This document shows, in pieces, positions 44,577-53,688 of a DNA stretch of 63,252 nucleotides. The notes below the pieces were generated by a model. The model was not told the DNA's origin, ran no database searches, and worked only from the letters and a program-made list of their open reading frames with translations. The stretch comes from Thermofilaceae archaeon (GTDB lineage Archaea > Thermoproteota > Thermoprotei > Thermofilales > Thermofilaceae), in contig JANXEW010000004.1 in NCBI GenBank assembly GCA_025057995.1, positions 88,801 through 152,052 of the forward strand. The letters are read 5' to 3'. Position 1 is the stretch's first letter. Every line of letters starts with the position of its first letter. The position numbers were made by a program, and so were the translations under genes.

Positions 44577-44612
44577 TAAAAGGCATTCATACCCGGGATT
44601 AGAAATTCCACT

Positions 44613-45395
44613 TTAGCTAGCTACAATCTCTTCGATTAATCGTTCTGGGTCGATTATATTTACCCCTAGCCTGGTAAAGAAGGAGGAGATGTTCATGAAA
44701 TCTCTTCGTAAGAACTCGGCCGATCTTGGATGCGAAGTATCAACAGCTGATCCAAAGTCTATAATTACAAGTTCTTCTCCCCTTACCATTACATTGTACT
44801 CAGATAGATCAGCGTGAACCAACCTGGCTTCTTTATAAAGAAGTTTAATGTATTCGACTAGAATCTCTAAGGCTTCTTCTGGTTGATCTAACTTTACGTC
44901 CTTTAGTAGAGGGGCTGGTTTACCTCTCGCCCCCGGGAGACCGATAAACTCCATAACCAATACATTCCCCGCTCGAGCTAAAGGTTTAGGCACTCGCACG
45001 CCCGCCTCTTGTGCTCTGTAAAGATTCCTAAACTCCTTCAAACACCACAATTCCACTATCTTTCTAGTGTTCTTTCGAAGTTTTTTAAAACGGGGATCCC
45101 CCTCCATATATGCTATGCGTCCCCTTCTAAATTCAGATGTCTTCGTTAAATAGATCTTTAAGGCTAAATCCTTTCCATCAGGTGATTCAGCCCAGTAAAT
45201 CCTCGCTTCTTTACCTGTCGCCACCACTCCATAGACTAGCTTCACTGTTCCTTCATTTAGGAGTTTATAAAGAGACATTAGAGTGGGATAGTCAAAAACT
45301 TCCTCTACTACTTCGAATATCCTACTATCTTTAATCCTTTTTTCATCTTTGAACCTCGCAAATTTATCAACGTATGAATCAAAAACATCTACCAT
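44613..45395 (-). CDS. rio1: RIO1-type atypical serine kinase
   Basis: 260-aa RIO kinase. VATGKEARIYWA (flexible loop start), LALKIYLTKTSEFR (ATP lysine), catalytic HADLSEYN (194-201) and metal-binding IIDFGSAV (211-218). The TSEFR segment and gene size indicate the Rio1 branch, a factor in late small-subunit maturation. Rio1 often has a KH-domain (Dim2-like) neighbour; none is adjacent here. Confidence 0.92.
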   Translation of the reverse strand: MVDVFDSYVDKFARFKDEKRIKDSRIFEVVEEVFDYPTLMSLYKLLNEGTVKLVYGVVATGKEARIYWAESPDGKDLALKIYLTKTSEFRRGRIAYMEGDPRFKKLRKNTRKIVELWCLKEFRNLYRAQEAGVRVPKPLARAGNVLVMEFIGLPGARGKPAPLLKDVKLDQPEEALEILVEYIKLLYKEARLVHADLSEYNVMVRGEELVIIDFGSAVDTSHPRSAEFLRRDFMNISSFFTRLGVNIIDPERLIEEIVAS

Positions 45396-45515
45396 TCATC
45401 TATGTCTGTGCGACACGCTGTTATAAACATTTTTTACTCTTAATAATTTAAACTGAGTTAAACCGACCTTGACTGTGGCAAAGTTCATAAGCACCTTCAA
45501 CCTCAGCCATATGCG

Positions 45516-45624
<109 letters not shown>

Positions 45625-45762
45625 TACCTTAGATAATAAAAATACGATAAGAGACGTTTCAGCTCTCTTGATGAAGGTTAAATCATCTAATCGTATGAGC
45701 ATCCTCTGACCTTCTCAACCGATTTCGCAAGATATTTTATTGTTCGACGTTAAGTTACTCTC

Positions 45763-46251
45763 ATGCTGGATGAAACAGACAAGGCTCTTATCCAAGCCTT
45801 GCTATCAAACGCTCGCGCCCCATTAGCTGATATAGCCAAGAGATTAAACGTCGCTAGAACCACCCTAAGTGAAAGGTTAGAAAAGCTAGAGCGTACGGGC
45901 TTTATAAAAGGTTATAGGGTGGAGGTCAACCACTATAAGTTGGGTTTCAAGTACATTGCGTTTGTTCTTGTGAAAGTTAGAAGAGGAGGTTTTAGAGGCG
46001 ATAAATCGAACCAAGAGACCTTAGCCGAGAAAATCATTCAAGATTGTTCTACTAAGAGAGCATTGCCCTGGATAGAAGAGGCACATATTATAACAGGAGA
46101 ATACGACTTACTGCTAAAAGTATGGGCGCGGGAATGGGAAGAACTGACAAACTTTCTGGTGAAATATATGCCGGAGCAGAATGATGTAGTTCAAACTCAT
46201 ACTATGCTTGTATTAAAAACTGTACATGACGATCCTCGGCCACCTGTTTGA
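45763..46251 (+). CDS. Lrp/AsnC family transcription regulator
   Basis: 162 aa. N-terminal helix-turn-helix (LDETDKALIQALLSNARAPLADIAKRLNVARTTLSERLEKLE) and a RAM ligand-binding domain with an acidic/basic insertion (RRGGFRGDKSN). The RAM core ITGEYDLLLKVWA is intact. ATATTTTATTG at 45732-45742 is the TATA box. It converges on another Lrp gene with 47 bp between. The regulated genes are unknown. Confidence 0.88.
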   Translation: MLDETDKALIQALLSNARAPLADIAKRLNVARTTLSERLEKLERTGFIKGYRVEVNHYKLGFKYIAFVLVKVRRGGFRGDKSNQETLAEKIIQDCSTKRALPWIEEAHIITGEYDLLLKVWAREWEELTNFLVKYMPEQNDVVQTHTMLVLKTVHDDPRPPV

Positions 46252-46268
46252 TATAAAAATAAAAATGT

Positions 46269-46300
46269 AAGATAAATTTATTTTTTAATTCTTTTAATTT
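46269..46300. terminator. Bidirectional AT-rich terminator between two Lrp genes
   Basis: T-rich runs on the plus strand and A-rich runs upstream of them occupy the short convergent gap, so each Lrp transcript would end in oligo-U, the usual archaeal termination signal. No hairpin is needed or seen. Confidence 0.45.
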
Positions 46301-46733
46301 ATTCTTTAACCATTTCGAGTACAAGAGATGGCATCAAATCCCGTATATTAAACTTTGTCTTTAACTCGTTTACAAAGGCCTCAAGCTCCATGTTATCTCG
46401 CGCCCAGCAGTCTGCGACAACCATGTGATCCCCGGATGTTATAGCAACAAACTTTACATTGGGGTTTTCGGACAACGTTCTTACAACTTCTAGTAATCTA
46501 GAAGCTTCAACATTAAAACCAATAATAGCTCTTGCTCGATAACCTAGCTTTGTATGGTCAAGTCGCAACCTGTATGCTTTAATTATTCCCTCATCTTCCA
46601 ATTTCTTTAACCTTTTACGTATAGCAACATCACTCATTCCTATTTTTTCGGCAATTCGCGTTAACGGTATACGTGCATTACTCTCGAGCATTTTGAGTAT
46701 TTCCAAGTCTTTTTCGTCAATAATTGAGCTCAT
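46299..46733 (-). CDS. Lrp/AsnC family transcription regulator
   Basis: 144 aa. Helix-turn-helix IIDEKDLEILKMLESNARIPLTRIAEKIGMSDVAIRKRLKKLEDEGIIKAY followed by a standard RAM domain (FVAITSGDHMVVADCWA). ATG 46733 is preferred over TTG 46736. It converges with the Lrp gene at 45763; the two are only distantly similar and are probably not a recent duplication. Confidence 0.88.
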   Translation of the reverse strand: MSSIIDEKDLEILKMLESNARIPLTRIAEKIGMSDVAIRKRLKKLEDEGIIKAYRLRLDHTKLGYRARAIIGFNVEASRLLEVVRTLSENPNVKFVAITSGDHMVVADCWARDNMELEAFVNELKTKFNIRDLMPSLVLEMVKE

Positions 46734-46803
46734 CAAATTAACCTCATTATTAAGAGGTATTTTAATCTTTTCCTTCTTCTATTAAGTAATATTTTTTAAT
46801 GCT

Positions 46804-48714
46804 CTAAATAGCTCGTATTGTCTCTAAGTTTTCCGGCGCGTAAACCTCGATATTTGGGAAAACCTTAGATACAATCCCTGCAAAAACCTTTACCTTGTTT
46901 TTCTCTCCGTGATTAAGTACAACCCTCCTAGGAGTAGGAGACACCTTCTTCAAATAGGCGAGCAACTGTCTTCTATCGCTGTGTCCAGAGAAACCTTCAA
47001 CACGGTACACTGACATTTTCATCTCCCTGAACTCCATCCTTCCTCTCGAATCTACGAAGGAAAGTTCCTTCAAACCCTGCAGTATTTTCCTACCCAAGGT
47101 CCCCTCCACTTGATAGCTTACAAAGACTAGCGAACTGCGCTCATCTTCAGCCAATAGTTTCAAGTATTCTACTACAGGACCTCCAGTCAGCATACCCGAA
47201 GTAGCTAGGATCACGCATGGTCTCGCTTCAATTACCTCTTCTCTCTCTTCTCCTTTAAACACATGGACATTAGGTGCCGTGAATGGGTTGACTTTGCGGT
47301 AGATCATCTCACTGACGGTTGTATTAAAGAACTCGGGGAACACCGTGTGTATAGCGTTGACGTCATCTATCATGCCTTCGATGAATATAGGTACCTGGGG
47401 AAGCTGTCCATTCTCCATGGCTAACCTGAGCGTGAGGAGTACTTCTTGAGCCCGGCCTACTGCTAAAACAGGTATTAGAACAATTCCATTCCTATTTACA
47501 GTCTCAGCTACAATGTCTACAAGCTGCTTGAAAGCCTCATCTCGGCTTGGTAAAAGATCATCTTTGCCGCTGTAGGTAGCCTCCATTATCAACAACTCGA
47601 GCCTCGGGAACTTATAATCAGCCGCGTCTAACATGAGCGTGTGCTCGAACTTAAAGTCACCCGTATACACTATGTTGACTAGCCCCTCACCTATATGCAA
47701 GTGAACGAGGGCTCCACCAAGGATGTGACCGGATTTGTAGAAAGTCAGCTTTACGTCGGGGGCTATGTCTGTTACCTCTCCGTAGGAGAGGGGGTAGGTG
47801 TGTAATATGGACGTGACTATGTCCTTTTCGCTATAAGGTAAAGGTCTACCCTCCCTATGAGCTACTCTCAAGTAATCTTCTTGAACAAGCTTTGAGAGAT
47901 ATAGGGTAGGTTCGGTCATGTAGACCGGTCCCCTGTAACCATACTTGAAAAGGTAGGGGAGTGCACCACAATGGTCTAAGTGGGAGTGCGTAATAATTAC
48001 GGCATCGAGTTTATCAAGATCTAATTCCGGAGCTTCGAAGAACGGATACTCGTCTCCATTCGACGTCGGCTTAATTCCAGCGTCGAGCATCACTTGACTC
48101 TCCGGTGTTTGAACCAATATCGCACTGCGCCCGACCTCTTGAAAAGAGCCGAGTCCCACTAGCCTGACGTAGTTGTTTTCAAACAGCTTAACTCTAAAGA
48201 TCTTATTTCCAACAGATCGCAAAAGCTTTGCCCTTTCGTCTTTGCGTGCACGGAAAAGCTCTCTGACCTCAGTAATAGTGTTCGAGTGTAACGCGGGTGC
48301 CCTAAGGATGCGAGGGTACCAGCCTGTTAACTCGAAAACCGCTCTCCTAGTTTCCCCGCCTTTTCCTATCACGTAACCAGGTTTTTCAGCTTCAATTTCA
48401 ACCTCACCGAGGGCATCATTGAAAAACAATCTTTGTATCCCTGCTTCAGCGGGTGTTAATACACGGATTATCTGCTCAGCCTTGTCTGGCGGTTGTCTAG
48501 CTTCCTGGTCCGCACGTACTACTATTCTTTTCTTTATACCTTTCACTATTTCTTTAATTAATTTCTCTTCATCTTGAACAAATATAGCTGGTTTTCTGGT
48601 ATAGATAGCTATTTTCGGACCTTCGAATTCTATCTTTGTTACTTCAGCATTAGGAGGTAATTGTTCTAAAATCTTCTTTCTTAAATCTAAGATACTCCCA
48701 GCTAATATCTCCAT
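46804..48714 (-). CDS. Beta-CASP ribonuclease aCPSF1 (FttA)
   Basis: 636-aa archaeal CPSF73 relative, the general transcription termination nuclease. Two N-terminal KH domains (the second with GYVIGKGG, 113-120), a metallo-beta-lactamase core with HSHLDH (243-248) and GDFKFEH, and the beta-CASP region ending GFSGHSDRRQL and LNHGEK. All metal ligands are present. It precedes no other nuclease; psmB lies directly upstream on the same strand, 16 bp away. Confidence 0.94.
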   Translation of the reverse strand: MEILAGSILDLRKKILEQLPPNAEVTKIEFEGPKIAIYTRKPAIFVQDEEKLIKEIVKGIKKRIVVRADQEARQPPDKAEQIIRVLTPAEAGIQRLFFNDALGEVEIEAEKPGYVIGKGGETRRAVFELTGWYPRILRAPALHSNTITEVRELFRARKDERAKLLRSVGNKIFRVKLFENNYVRLVGLGSFQEVGRSAILVQTPESQVMLDAGIKPTSNGDEYPFFEAPELDLDKLDAVIITHSHLDHCGALPYLFKYGYRGPVYMTEPTLYLSKLVQEDYLRVAHREGRPLPYSEKDIVTSILHTYPLSYGEVTDIAPDVKLTFYKSGHILGGALVHLHIGEGLVNIVYTGDFKFEHTLMLDAADYKFPRLELLIMEATYSGKDDLLPSRDEAFKQLVDIVAETVNRNGIVLIPVLAVGRAQEVLLTLRLAMENGQLPQVPIFIEGMIDDVNAIHTVFPEFFNTTVSEMIYRKVNPFTAPNVHVFKGEEREEVIEARPCVILATSGMLTGGPVVEYLKLLAEDERSSLVFVSYQVEGTLGRKILQGLKELSFVDSRGRMEFREMKMSVYRVEGFSGHSDRRQLLAYLKKVSPTPRRVVLNHGEKNKVKVFAGIVSKVFPNIEVYAPENLETIRAI

Positions 48715-48730
48715 AAATTAATGCGCACCT

Positions 48731-49360
48731 CTATAGAATTTCCTCGCCTCTCATTATTTCAACGCCGTTCTTTCCTGTTATTAAAGCCAAATCAACACCT
48801 TCGCCGCTTCCGGGGTCTCGAAGTGTTGCAGCCTTTACGGCTTTAGCTGCAAGCTTTAAGGCATCTTCGGGACGCATGTCCACCCTATATTCGCTTTCTA
48901 TTAAGCTGATGGCATAAGGTGTGCCTGAGCCCGTTGCAGTATACCTTTCCTCCGTGACCGTACCTAGCCAATCTAGGCTAAACAGCTTACTCCCGCTGTT
49001 GTCGACACCGCCTATCAGCATTTGGACTATGATGAAAGGTCTACTGCGAAATAGAATTGTCGATGCTAAAGTAGCTAAGGATGGAATACTGATAGGTTCG
49101 CCTGTACTGTTTCTGTAGATTAATGCTTCGGCTCGGAGTTGGTCGACGAGCCACTGAGCATCACCCACGTAACCAGCTATAGTAGCTGCAGCGTGGTCAT
49201 CGATCTTGTGTATCTTCTCGGCTTTCTTATGGGCTATATAGTACCCGCTAGTCGCCCTTCTATCAGCTGCCAACACGACGAAATCTTCGAAGGCTATGCC
49301 TACGGTTGTAGTACCCTTTAGAGGCTTCATGTTGATGTCAAAGGGAGAAACAGTATACAT
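48731..49360 (-). CDS. psmB: Proteasome beta subunit
   Basis: 209-aa 20S proteasome beta subunit. A short propeptide ends LKG and the catalytic Thr17 opens TTTVGIAF; Asp and Lys of the active site are seen in AADRRAT and [15 protein letters not shown] and [11 protein letters not shown] complete the family pattern. Subunit is predicted active. Start ATG 49360 is supported by a TATA element about 31 nt upstream that is shared with the divergent UPF0179 gene. Confidence 0.94.
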   Translation of the reverse strand: MYTVSPFDINMKPLKGTTTVGIAFEDFVVLAADRRATSGYYIAHKKAEKIHKIDDHAAATIAGYVGDAQWLVDQLRAEALIYRNSTGEPISIPSLATLASTILFRSRPFIIVQMLIGGVDNSGSKLFSLDWLGTVTEERYTATGSGTPYAISLIESEYRVDMRPEDALKLAAKAVKAATLRDPGSGEGVDLALITGKNGVEIMRGEEIL

Positions 49361-49385
49361 GGCTCCCAGTAGGAACTTTACGGGT

Positions 49386-49395
49386 AGTTTAAAAA
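49386..49395. promoter_or_regulatory. Shared symmetric TATA element of psmB and the UPF0179 gene
   Basis: GTTTAAAAAC is nearly its own reverse complement. It is centred about 26 nt before GTG 49417 on the plus strand and about 31 nt before ATG 49360 on the minus strand, so a single element could drive both genes. Confidence 0.45.
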
Positions 49396-49416
49396 CGTAG
49401 CGTTATTTGGACAAGT

Positions 49417-49851
49417 GTGACAAAGTTAGCGATGGTACCTGAAGCTCAAGCAGTAAAAGGCCTTCTTTTCAGAGCACTAATAGATCCTAGATGCTTTAAA
49501 TGCAAGATTTACAACGCATGTGCTAGATCATTAAGACACGGAGGTAGATATAGGATAGTGTCGATTAGGAGGGCGTCACACGTATGCCCGATAATCGGTG
49601 ATAGGATGATCGTCGTTGAAGTGGAGGAAGCTCCTATAATTGCTGCCATTGAAAGCAAGTTAGCTGTTACGGGTATTAAGGTCAAATACTCTAAAATAGA
49701 TTGTATGAATATGAAGTGCGTTTACAACTCAGACTGCACGAAGACGCCGTTGATAGAAGGTGAGTTTGTTGAAGTAAAGAGGATATTAAGCAAACTTCCA
49801 TGCCCACGAGATCTCTCCTTAACTCTCGCTGAGCTCCAACCACTCGGGTAG
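49417..49851 (+). CDS. UPF0179 family cysteine-rich protein
   Basis: 144-aa archaeal UPF0179 (COG1860). Cys pattern: CFKCKIYNAC, HVCPIIGDRM, DCMNMKCVYNSDC, and a last Cys near the end, enough to bind Zn or an Fe-S cluster. Function unknown. GTG start fixed by the TATA element 26 nt upstream. The rpoP gene follows after 41 bp. Confidence 0.85.
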   Translation: MTKLAMVPEAQAVKGLLFRALIDPRCFKCKIYNACARSLRHGGRYRIVSIRRASHVCPIIGDRMIVVEVEEAPIIAAIESKLAVTGIKVKYSKIDCMNMKCVYNSDCTKTPLIEGEFVEVKRILSKLPCPRDLSLTLAELQPLG

Positions 49852-49892
49852 CAAGATAGTAAAACGTTTAAAGCCATATACTTCCCACTCCT

Positions 49893-50075
49893 GTGAAAAG
49901 AAACGATAAAACCGACGAGAAGATGTATGAAAAGATGTATAAATGTGCTAAGTGTGGCAAGGAGTTCTCTAAAGAGGAAATGGAGATTCTACCAGGGGTC
50001 AAGTGTCCATTCTGCGGGTGGCGTATCGTTGTTAAACTAAGATCTTCAACTGTCAAATCCATTAAGGCTATTTAA
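49893..50075 (+). CDS. rpoP: RNA polymerase subunit P (Rpb12-like)
   Basis: 60-aa zinc-ribbon subunit: YKCAKCGKEFSKEE ... GVKCPFCGWRIVVK. The GTG at 49893 is 24 nt after a GTTTAAAG box (49866-49873), so it is taken as start although ATG codons at 49923 and 49938 would give the minimal domain. It overlaps the end of the convergent agmatinase gene by 4 bp. Confidence 0.9.
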   Translation: MKRNDKTDEKMYEKMYKCAKCGKEFSKEEMEILPGVKCPFCGWRIVVKLRSSTVKSIKAI

Positions 50076-50941
50076 GCAAAAAAGAGTGAAAGAATTTTCA
50101 TCACAAGCTTGGCTGCTAAGTAACTAGTTATGTCGTTAATGTCCACGAGGGGGTTCACCTCCACTACATCGATACCAAGCACTTTGCCGTCAAACACTCT
50201 ATTGAGAATATTTAGGAGCTGATGGAATGTAAAACCCCCGGGTTCGGGGCAACCTACTCCAGGAGCTACGGAAGGGTCTAATACGTCTATATCTATCGTT
50301 ACGTACCGATCTTTGCTTAAAGTGCTGAGAGAATCATCTACGTCTTTTTCACTAGCCCATGTATAAACCACTTGAACGTTGCTCTCGCGCTCTAGATCAC
50401 GAACCTCCTCCTTGGATAAGGCTCTTACTCCAATAACAACAGCTTCTTTCGCCAACCCCTCCCTTAACCTTCTTAAAACAGTGGCATGGCTAATCCTTTC
50501 TCCAATAGGGTACTCGTTTCGGTAGTCTAGATGGGCATCAAACATTACCAGAGATACTCCTCTCCTTAACCCGTTTATAAGACCTAAAGTGACAGTATGG
50601 TCTCCGCCAAATCCGATCACAATCTTCCCGGTGCTATTTAGCTCGCAAGATACTTTGGATACAATATCCACCATACTATAAGGATTTAGAAACTCTCTAA
50701 CATCTCCTATATCTGATACCGGGAGTTCAGCGACATCTATCCGTTGAATGGGATCATAAGTTTCCAAGTTATGGGAAACATTTCTTAACCGTTGAGGAGC
50801 GTACCTGCAACCAGGCTTGCATGTAGAGCTCGAGTCGTAGGGGATACCCATTATCGCAGCTTTAGATCGGCTAATATCTCTGGGGAAACCTAGGAAGGAG
50901 GGGATCCTTGGCTCCAGGTAAAGGTCAAGGTAACCTTCCAT
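50072..50941 (-). CDS. speB: Agmatinase / arginase-family ureohydrolase
   Basis: 289 aa. Binuclear Mn motifs GGDH (112-115), DAHLD (135-139), SHAT (151-154) and DIDVLDP (217-223) are intact. Agmatinase (agmatine to putrescine and urea) is the likeliest activity in an archaeon. Overlaps the GTPase-like gene upstream by 17 bp, so the pair is translated together. Confidence 0.88.
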   Translation of the reverse strand: MEGYLDLYLEPRIPSFLGFPRDISRSKAAIMGIPYDSSSTCKPGCRYAPQRLRNVSHNLETYDPIQRIDVAELPVSDIGDVREFLNPYSMVDIVSKVSCELNSTGKIVIGFGGDHTVTLGLINGLRRGVSLVMFDAHLDYRNEYPIGERISHATVLRRLREGLAKEAVVIGVRALSKEEVRDLERESNVQVVYTWASEKDVDDSLSTLSKDRYVTIDIDVLDPSVAPGVGCPEPGGFTFHQLLNILNRVFDGKVLGIDVVEVNPLVDINDITSYLAAKLVMKILSLFFA

Positions 50942-52271
50942 CCCGTTTCAACCTTTCGATGAAGGACGTAATTATTTGAGTTAAAGAGCCGTCAAGCTCG
51001 CGTAACTCAAAAACTACTCGAGCGGAGTTCTTGTTCAACTTCATGTACCTCGACAAATCAGTAGGAGTTCCTAGCACTACCGTGTCAGCGGGTACTCTAT
51101 TGATGCTTTCTTCAACCTCCTTCATCTGCCTCTCACTATAACCCATAGCTGGGAGAACGGGACCAATATGCTTATAGACTTCATAAACTTCTTTTAAACT
51201 GCCCACAGTGTAAGGTCTAGGATCTACGATTTGACCCTCGTACTTTAGGGCGGCAACGTATCCTGCGCCATGAGGCATGTGACCATGCGTAACAGATGGA
51301 CCGTCCTCCACGACTACTACTTTTCGACCCTTAACGAGATGGGGTTTATCCAGCGTTATCTCAGAAGCTGTCATTACCACATGCGCTCTCCGATTTAGAC
51401 TCTTAACTTTCTCCACTGTGTTTTTTACTGCGTTCTCGTCTGCGACGTTGATCTTATTCACTACAATGACATCTGCTGAAAGTAGGTTCACGAGACCCGG
51501 GAATGACATTACGTGGTCGGGCCTAGTGGAGTCAGTCACGGTAATATGAAGGTCGGGTTTTATGAAGGGCCAGTCGTTGTTACCGCCGTCCCAAATTATT
51601 ACGTTAAAGGGTCCGGCTTCGACCTCCTTGAGAACTGCCTCGTAATCTACACCCGCGTAGACCGTGGTACCATCTAAAACATGCCATTCAAACTCTTCCC
51701 TCTCCTCTATTGTAAAGGTATACCTATCTAACTCCTCTAAGCAACTTATCTTCTGCACTTTCATAGCAGCAAGGTTTCCATAAGCCATTGGATGTCTAAC
51801 GACAACAGGATTCAAACCGTGTCTTCTAAGTAGTTTTACTATATAACGTGATGTAGTGCTCTTTCCTGCACCTGTTCTAGTGGCTGTTACGGCTATTACC
51901 GGCTTTTCTGAATTAAGCATTGTTTCCCTAACCCCTAGTACACGGAAGCTTGCTCCCGATGCTAGCACGATGCTCATTTTCATCAACACGTCTTCACATA
52001 ACAAGTCGCTGTAAGAGAGCACGGCTTCATCGACATTAAACTCGGATATCAACTTCGGTAACTCTGTTTCACTGTATATTGGGATCCCATTTGGATAAAG
52101 GGGCCCAGCTAACTCAGGGGGGTACAGCCTGCCGTCAATGTTCGGTATCTGGGCTGCAGTAAAAGCCACTACCTCATACTCTGGTCTGTTTCGGAAAAAT
52201 ACGTTAAAGTTGTGGAAATCACGCCCTCCAGCACCCATTATAATTACTCTCCTGCGGCGACTTCCGTTCAT
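50925..52271 (-). CDS. Cyclic 2,3-diphosphoglycerate synthetase-like GTPase (COG2403)
   Basis: 448 aa. An N-terminal Rossmann-like domain (RVIIMGAGGRDFHNFNVFFR) is joined to a P-loop domain with TRTGAGKST (131-139) and DGGNNDWPFIKPDLHI. This is the COG2403 family named after cyclic 2,3-diphosphoglycerate synthetase, an enzyme that makes a thermoprotectant in some methanogens. The assignment of substrate is uncertain for non-methanogens. Paired with agmatinase, which hints at nitrogen or polyamine metabolism instead. Confidence 0.75.
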   Translation of the reverse strand: MNGSRRRRVIIMGAGGRDFHNFNVFFRNRPEYEVVAFTAAQIPNIDGRLYPPELAGPLYPNGIPIYSETELPKLISEFNVDEAVLSYSDLLCEDVLMKMSIVLASGASFRVLGVRETMLNSEKPVIAVTATRTGAGKSTTSRYIVKLLRRHGLNPVVVRHPMAYGNLAAMKVQKISCLEELDRYTFTIEEREEFEWHVLDGTTVYAGVDYEAVLKEVEAGPFNVIIWDGGNNDWPFIKPDLHITVTDSTRPDHVMSFPGLVNLLSADVIVVNKINVADENAVKNTVEKVKSLNRRAHVVMTASEITLDKPHLVKGRKVVVVEDGPSVTHGHMPHGAGYVAALKYEGQIVDPRPYTVGSLKEVYEVYKHIGPVLPAMGYSERQMKEVEESINRVPADTVVLGTPTDLSRYMKLNKNSARVVFELRELDGSLTQIITSFIERLKRDGRLP

Positions 52272-52398
52272 CTAGTCTTAGTGCTAGTTTTCTTTTTAAG
52301 GATTGACGCTTGAAGAAAAAAATCGAATATAAGGAAATGCGAAAAAATATCTAGGGATCATTAGCTAGAAGCGAAAAGCGTTAGTTCATGTCTAGTGG

Positions 52399-52833
52399 AT
52401 GCTTAAAACGGAAATGATGTCTATAAGAGACAGAAAAGCCGGCATAGTGATCTTCGACACGAGCGCAATCTTATGCTGCGTTGCCGAAGGTATAGACCTA
52501 GCTAACGCTGCAAGAGACGCTGTTGAGGCAGAAACAAGGTTAATAGTGCCAACCGCTGTTGTAAGAGAACTTGAGTCGCTAGCTCAAGGAAGAGGACGCA
52601 AGGGGAAACTCGCCCGTGTAGCTTTGCAGGAACTTAGAAGGTTAGTAGGGACCTCGGAACTAGAGTTGATTGATGCTGGAGGAATGGACGTCGACGAATT
52701 GCTCATAAAGCTCGCTAAATCCTTGGACGGCTTCATAGTTACTGCTGATGAATGGGTTAGGAAGAAGGCAAGAGATTTAGGTGTGCCAGTCATAGTTTAC
52801 GTGAGCTCAAAGAAGAGGTTCCAAAGAGTATAG
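52399..52833 (+). CDS. PIN-domain ribonuclease (FCF1/VapC9-like)
   Basis: 144 aa. Acidic residues of the PIN active site are seen in VIFDTSAIL, VVRELESLAQG and GFIVTADEWV. No antitoxin gene is adjacent, and sequence style is that of archaeal FCF1/Utp24-like PIN proteins involved in rRNA processing rather than toxin-antitoxin VapC. Start at 52399 is tentative; methionines at residues 6 and 7 are alternatives. nadE follows after 38 bp. Confidence 0.78.
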   Translation: MLKTEMMSIRDRKAGIVIFDTSAILCCVAEGIDLANAARDAVEAETRLIVPTAVVRELESLAQGRGRKGKLARVALQELRRLVGTSELELIDAGGMDVDELLIKLAKSLDGFIVTADEWVRKKARDLGVPVIVYVSSKKRFQRV

Positions 52834-52871
52834 AGCATTCTTTATTAATCTTGAAGAGTTAGGTACTTCGC

Positions 52872-53684
52872 ATGCTTAAGGAAAAGCTCTTGTCGATAGA
52901 TTTTTCAGCTGTTGAAAGGAAAATCTCTGAGTTTATGTCTAACTACTTATGCTACTCAAAAGCTAATTGTTACGTTTTAGGTTTGAGCGGTGGAGTTGAC
53001 TCATCAACCATCGCTACCCTAGCTGCAAAGTCAGTCGGTCCTGAACACGTAGTAGCTCTAGTCATGCCCGATACAACAGCAACCCCTGAGGATGATCTAA
53101 GGGATGCGTACTGGCTAGCTGATAAACTTGGTATTAACAGGATCACTGTTCCCATCGATGGAATAGTAGCTGCTGCTTCAAGCAACCTTCCCTTCTTTGA
53201 TCCTAAGGATTTACCAGCTTTAGGCAACCTTAAAGCTAGGATTAGGATGATGATGTTATATTATGTGGCTAACAGGTTAAATGGGTTAGTGTTAGGCTCT
53301 GGCGACAGGAGCGAACTGCTACTTGGGTACTTCACTAAGTACGGCGACGGGGCTGCCGACCTGCTCCCGATAGGTGATCTCTACAAAACTCAAGTAAGGA
53401 TGCTAGCGATACACCTTGGGCTTCCTGAAAAAATCGCATTTAAGCCCAGTAGCCCGCGCTTGTGGCCGAACCAAATGGCTGAAGGAGAGCTGGGGTTTAC
53501 GTATGAGGTTGCCGATCTTGTCTTATATATGGTTCTTGATCTAGGCTACACGTCTAGTCGGGTTGTAGAGGAAACAGGTATCGAAGAGAACGTTGTTAAA
53601 AGTATTATTTCAAGGGTTGAGTCGACGGTTCACAAGCGCCGGACCCCTCCGGTTGTAGAGTTAAAGGGGATAGCACATCCATGA
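52872..53684 (+). CDS. nadE: NAD synthetase, ammonia-dependent
   Basis: 270-aa N-type ATP pyrophosphatase that amidates nicotinate adenine dinucleotide. P-loop LSGGVDSS (38-45), PDTTATPEDD, GSGDRSELLLGYFTKYGDGAADLLPIGDLYKTQV and the C-terminal VHKRRTPP are all typical. No glutaminase domain, so ammonia is the donor. Ends 4 bp before the convergent UxaA gene. Confidence 0.94.
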   Translation: MLKEKLLSIDFSAVERKISEFMSNYLCYSKANCYVLGLSGGVDSSTIATLAAKSVGPEHVVALVMPDTTATPEDDLRDAYWLADKLGINRITVPIDGIVAAASSNLPFFDPKDLPALGNLKARIRMMMLYYVANRLNGLVLGSGDRSELLLGYFTKYGDGAADLLPIGDLYKTQVRMLAIHLGLPEKIAFKPSSPRLWPNQMAEGELGFTYEVADLVLYMVLDLGYTSSRVVEETGIEENVVKSIISRVESTVHKRRTPPVVELKGIAHP

Positions 53685-53688
53685 AAGA

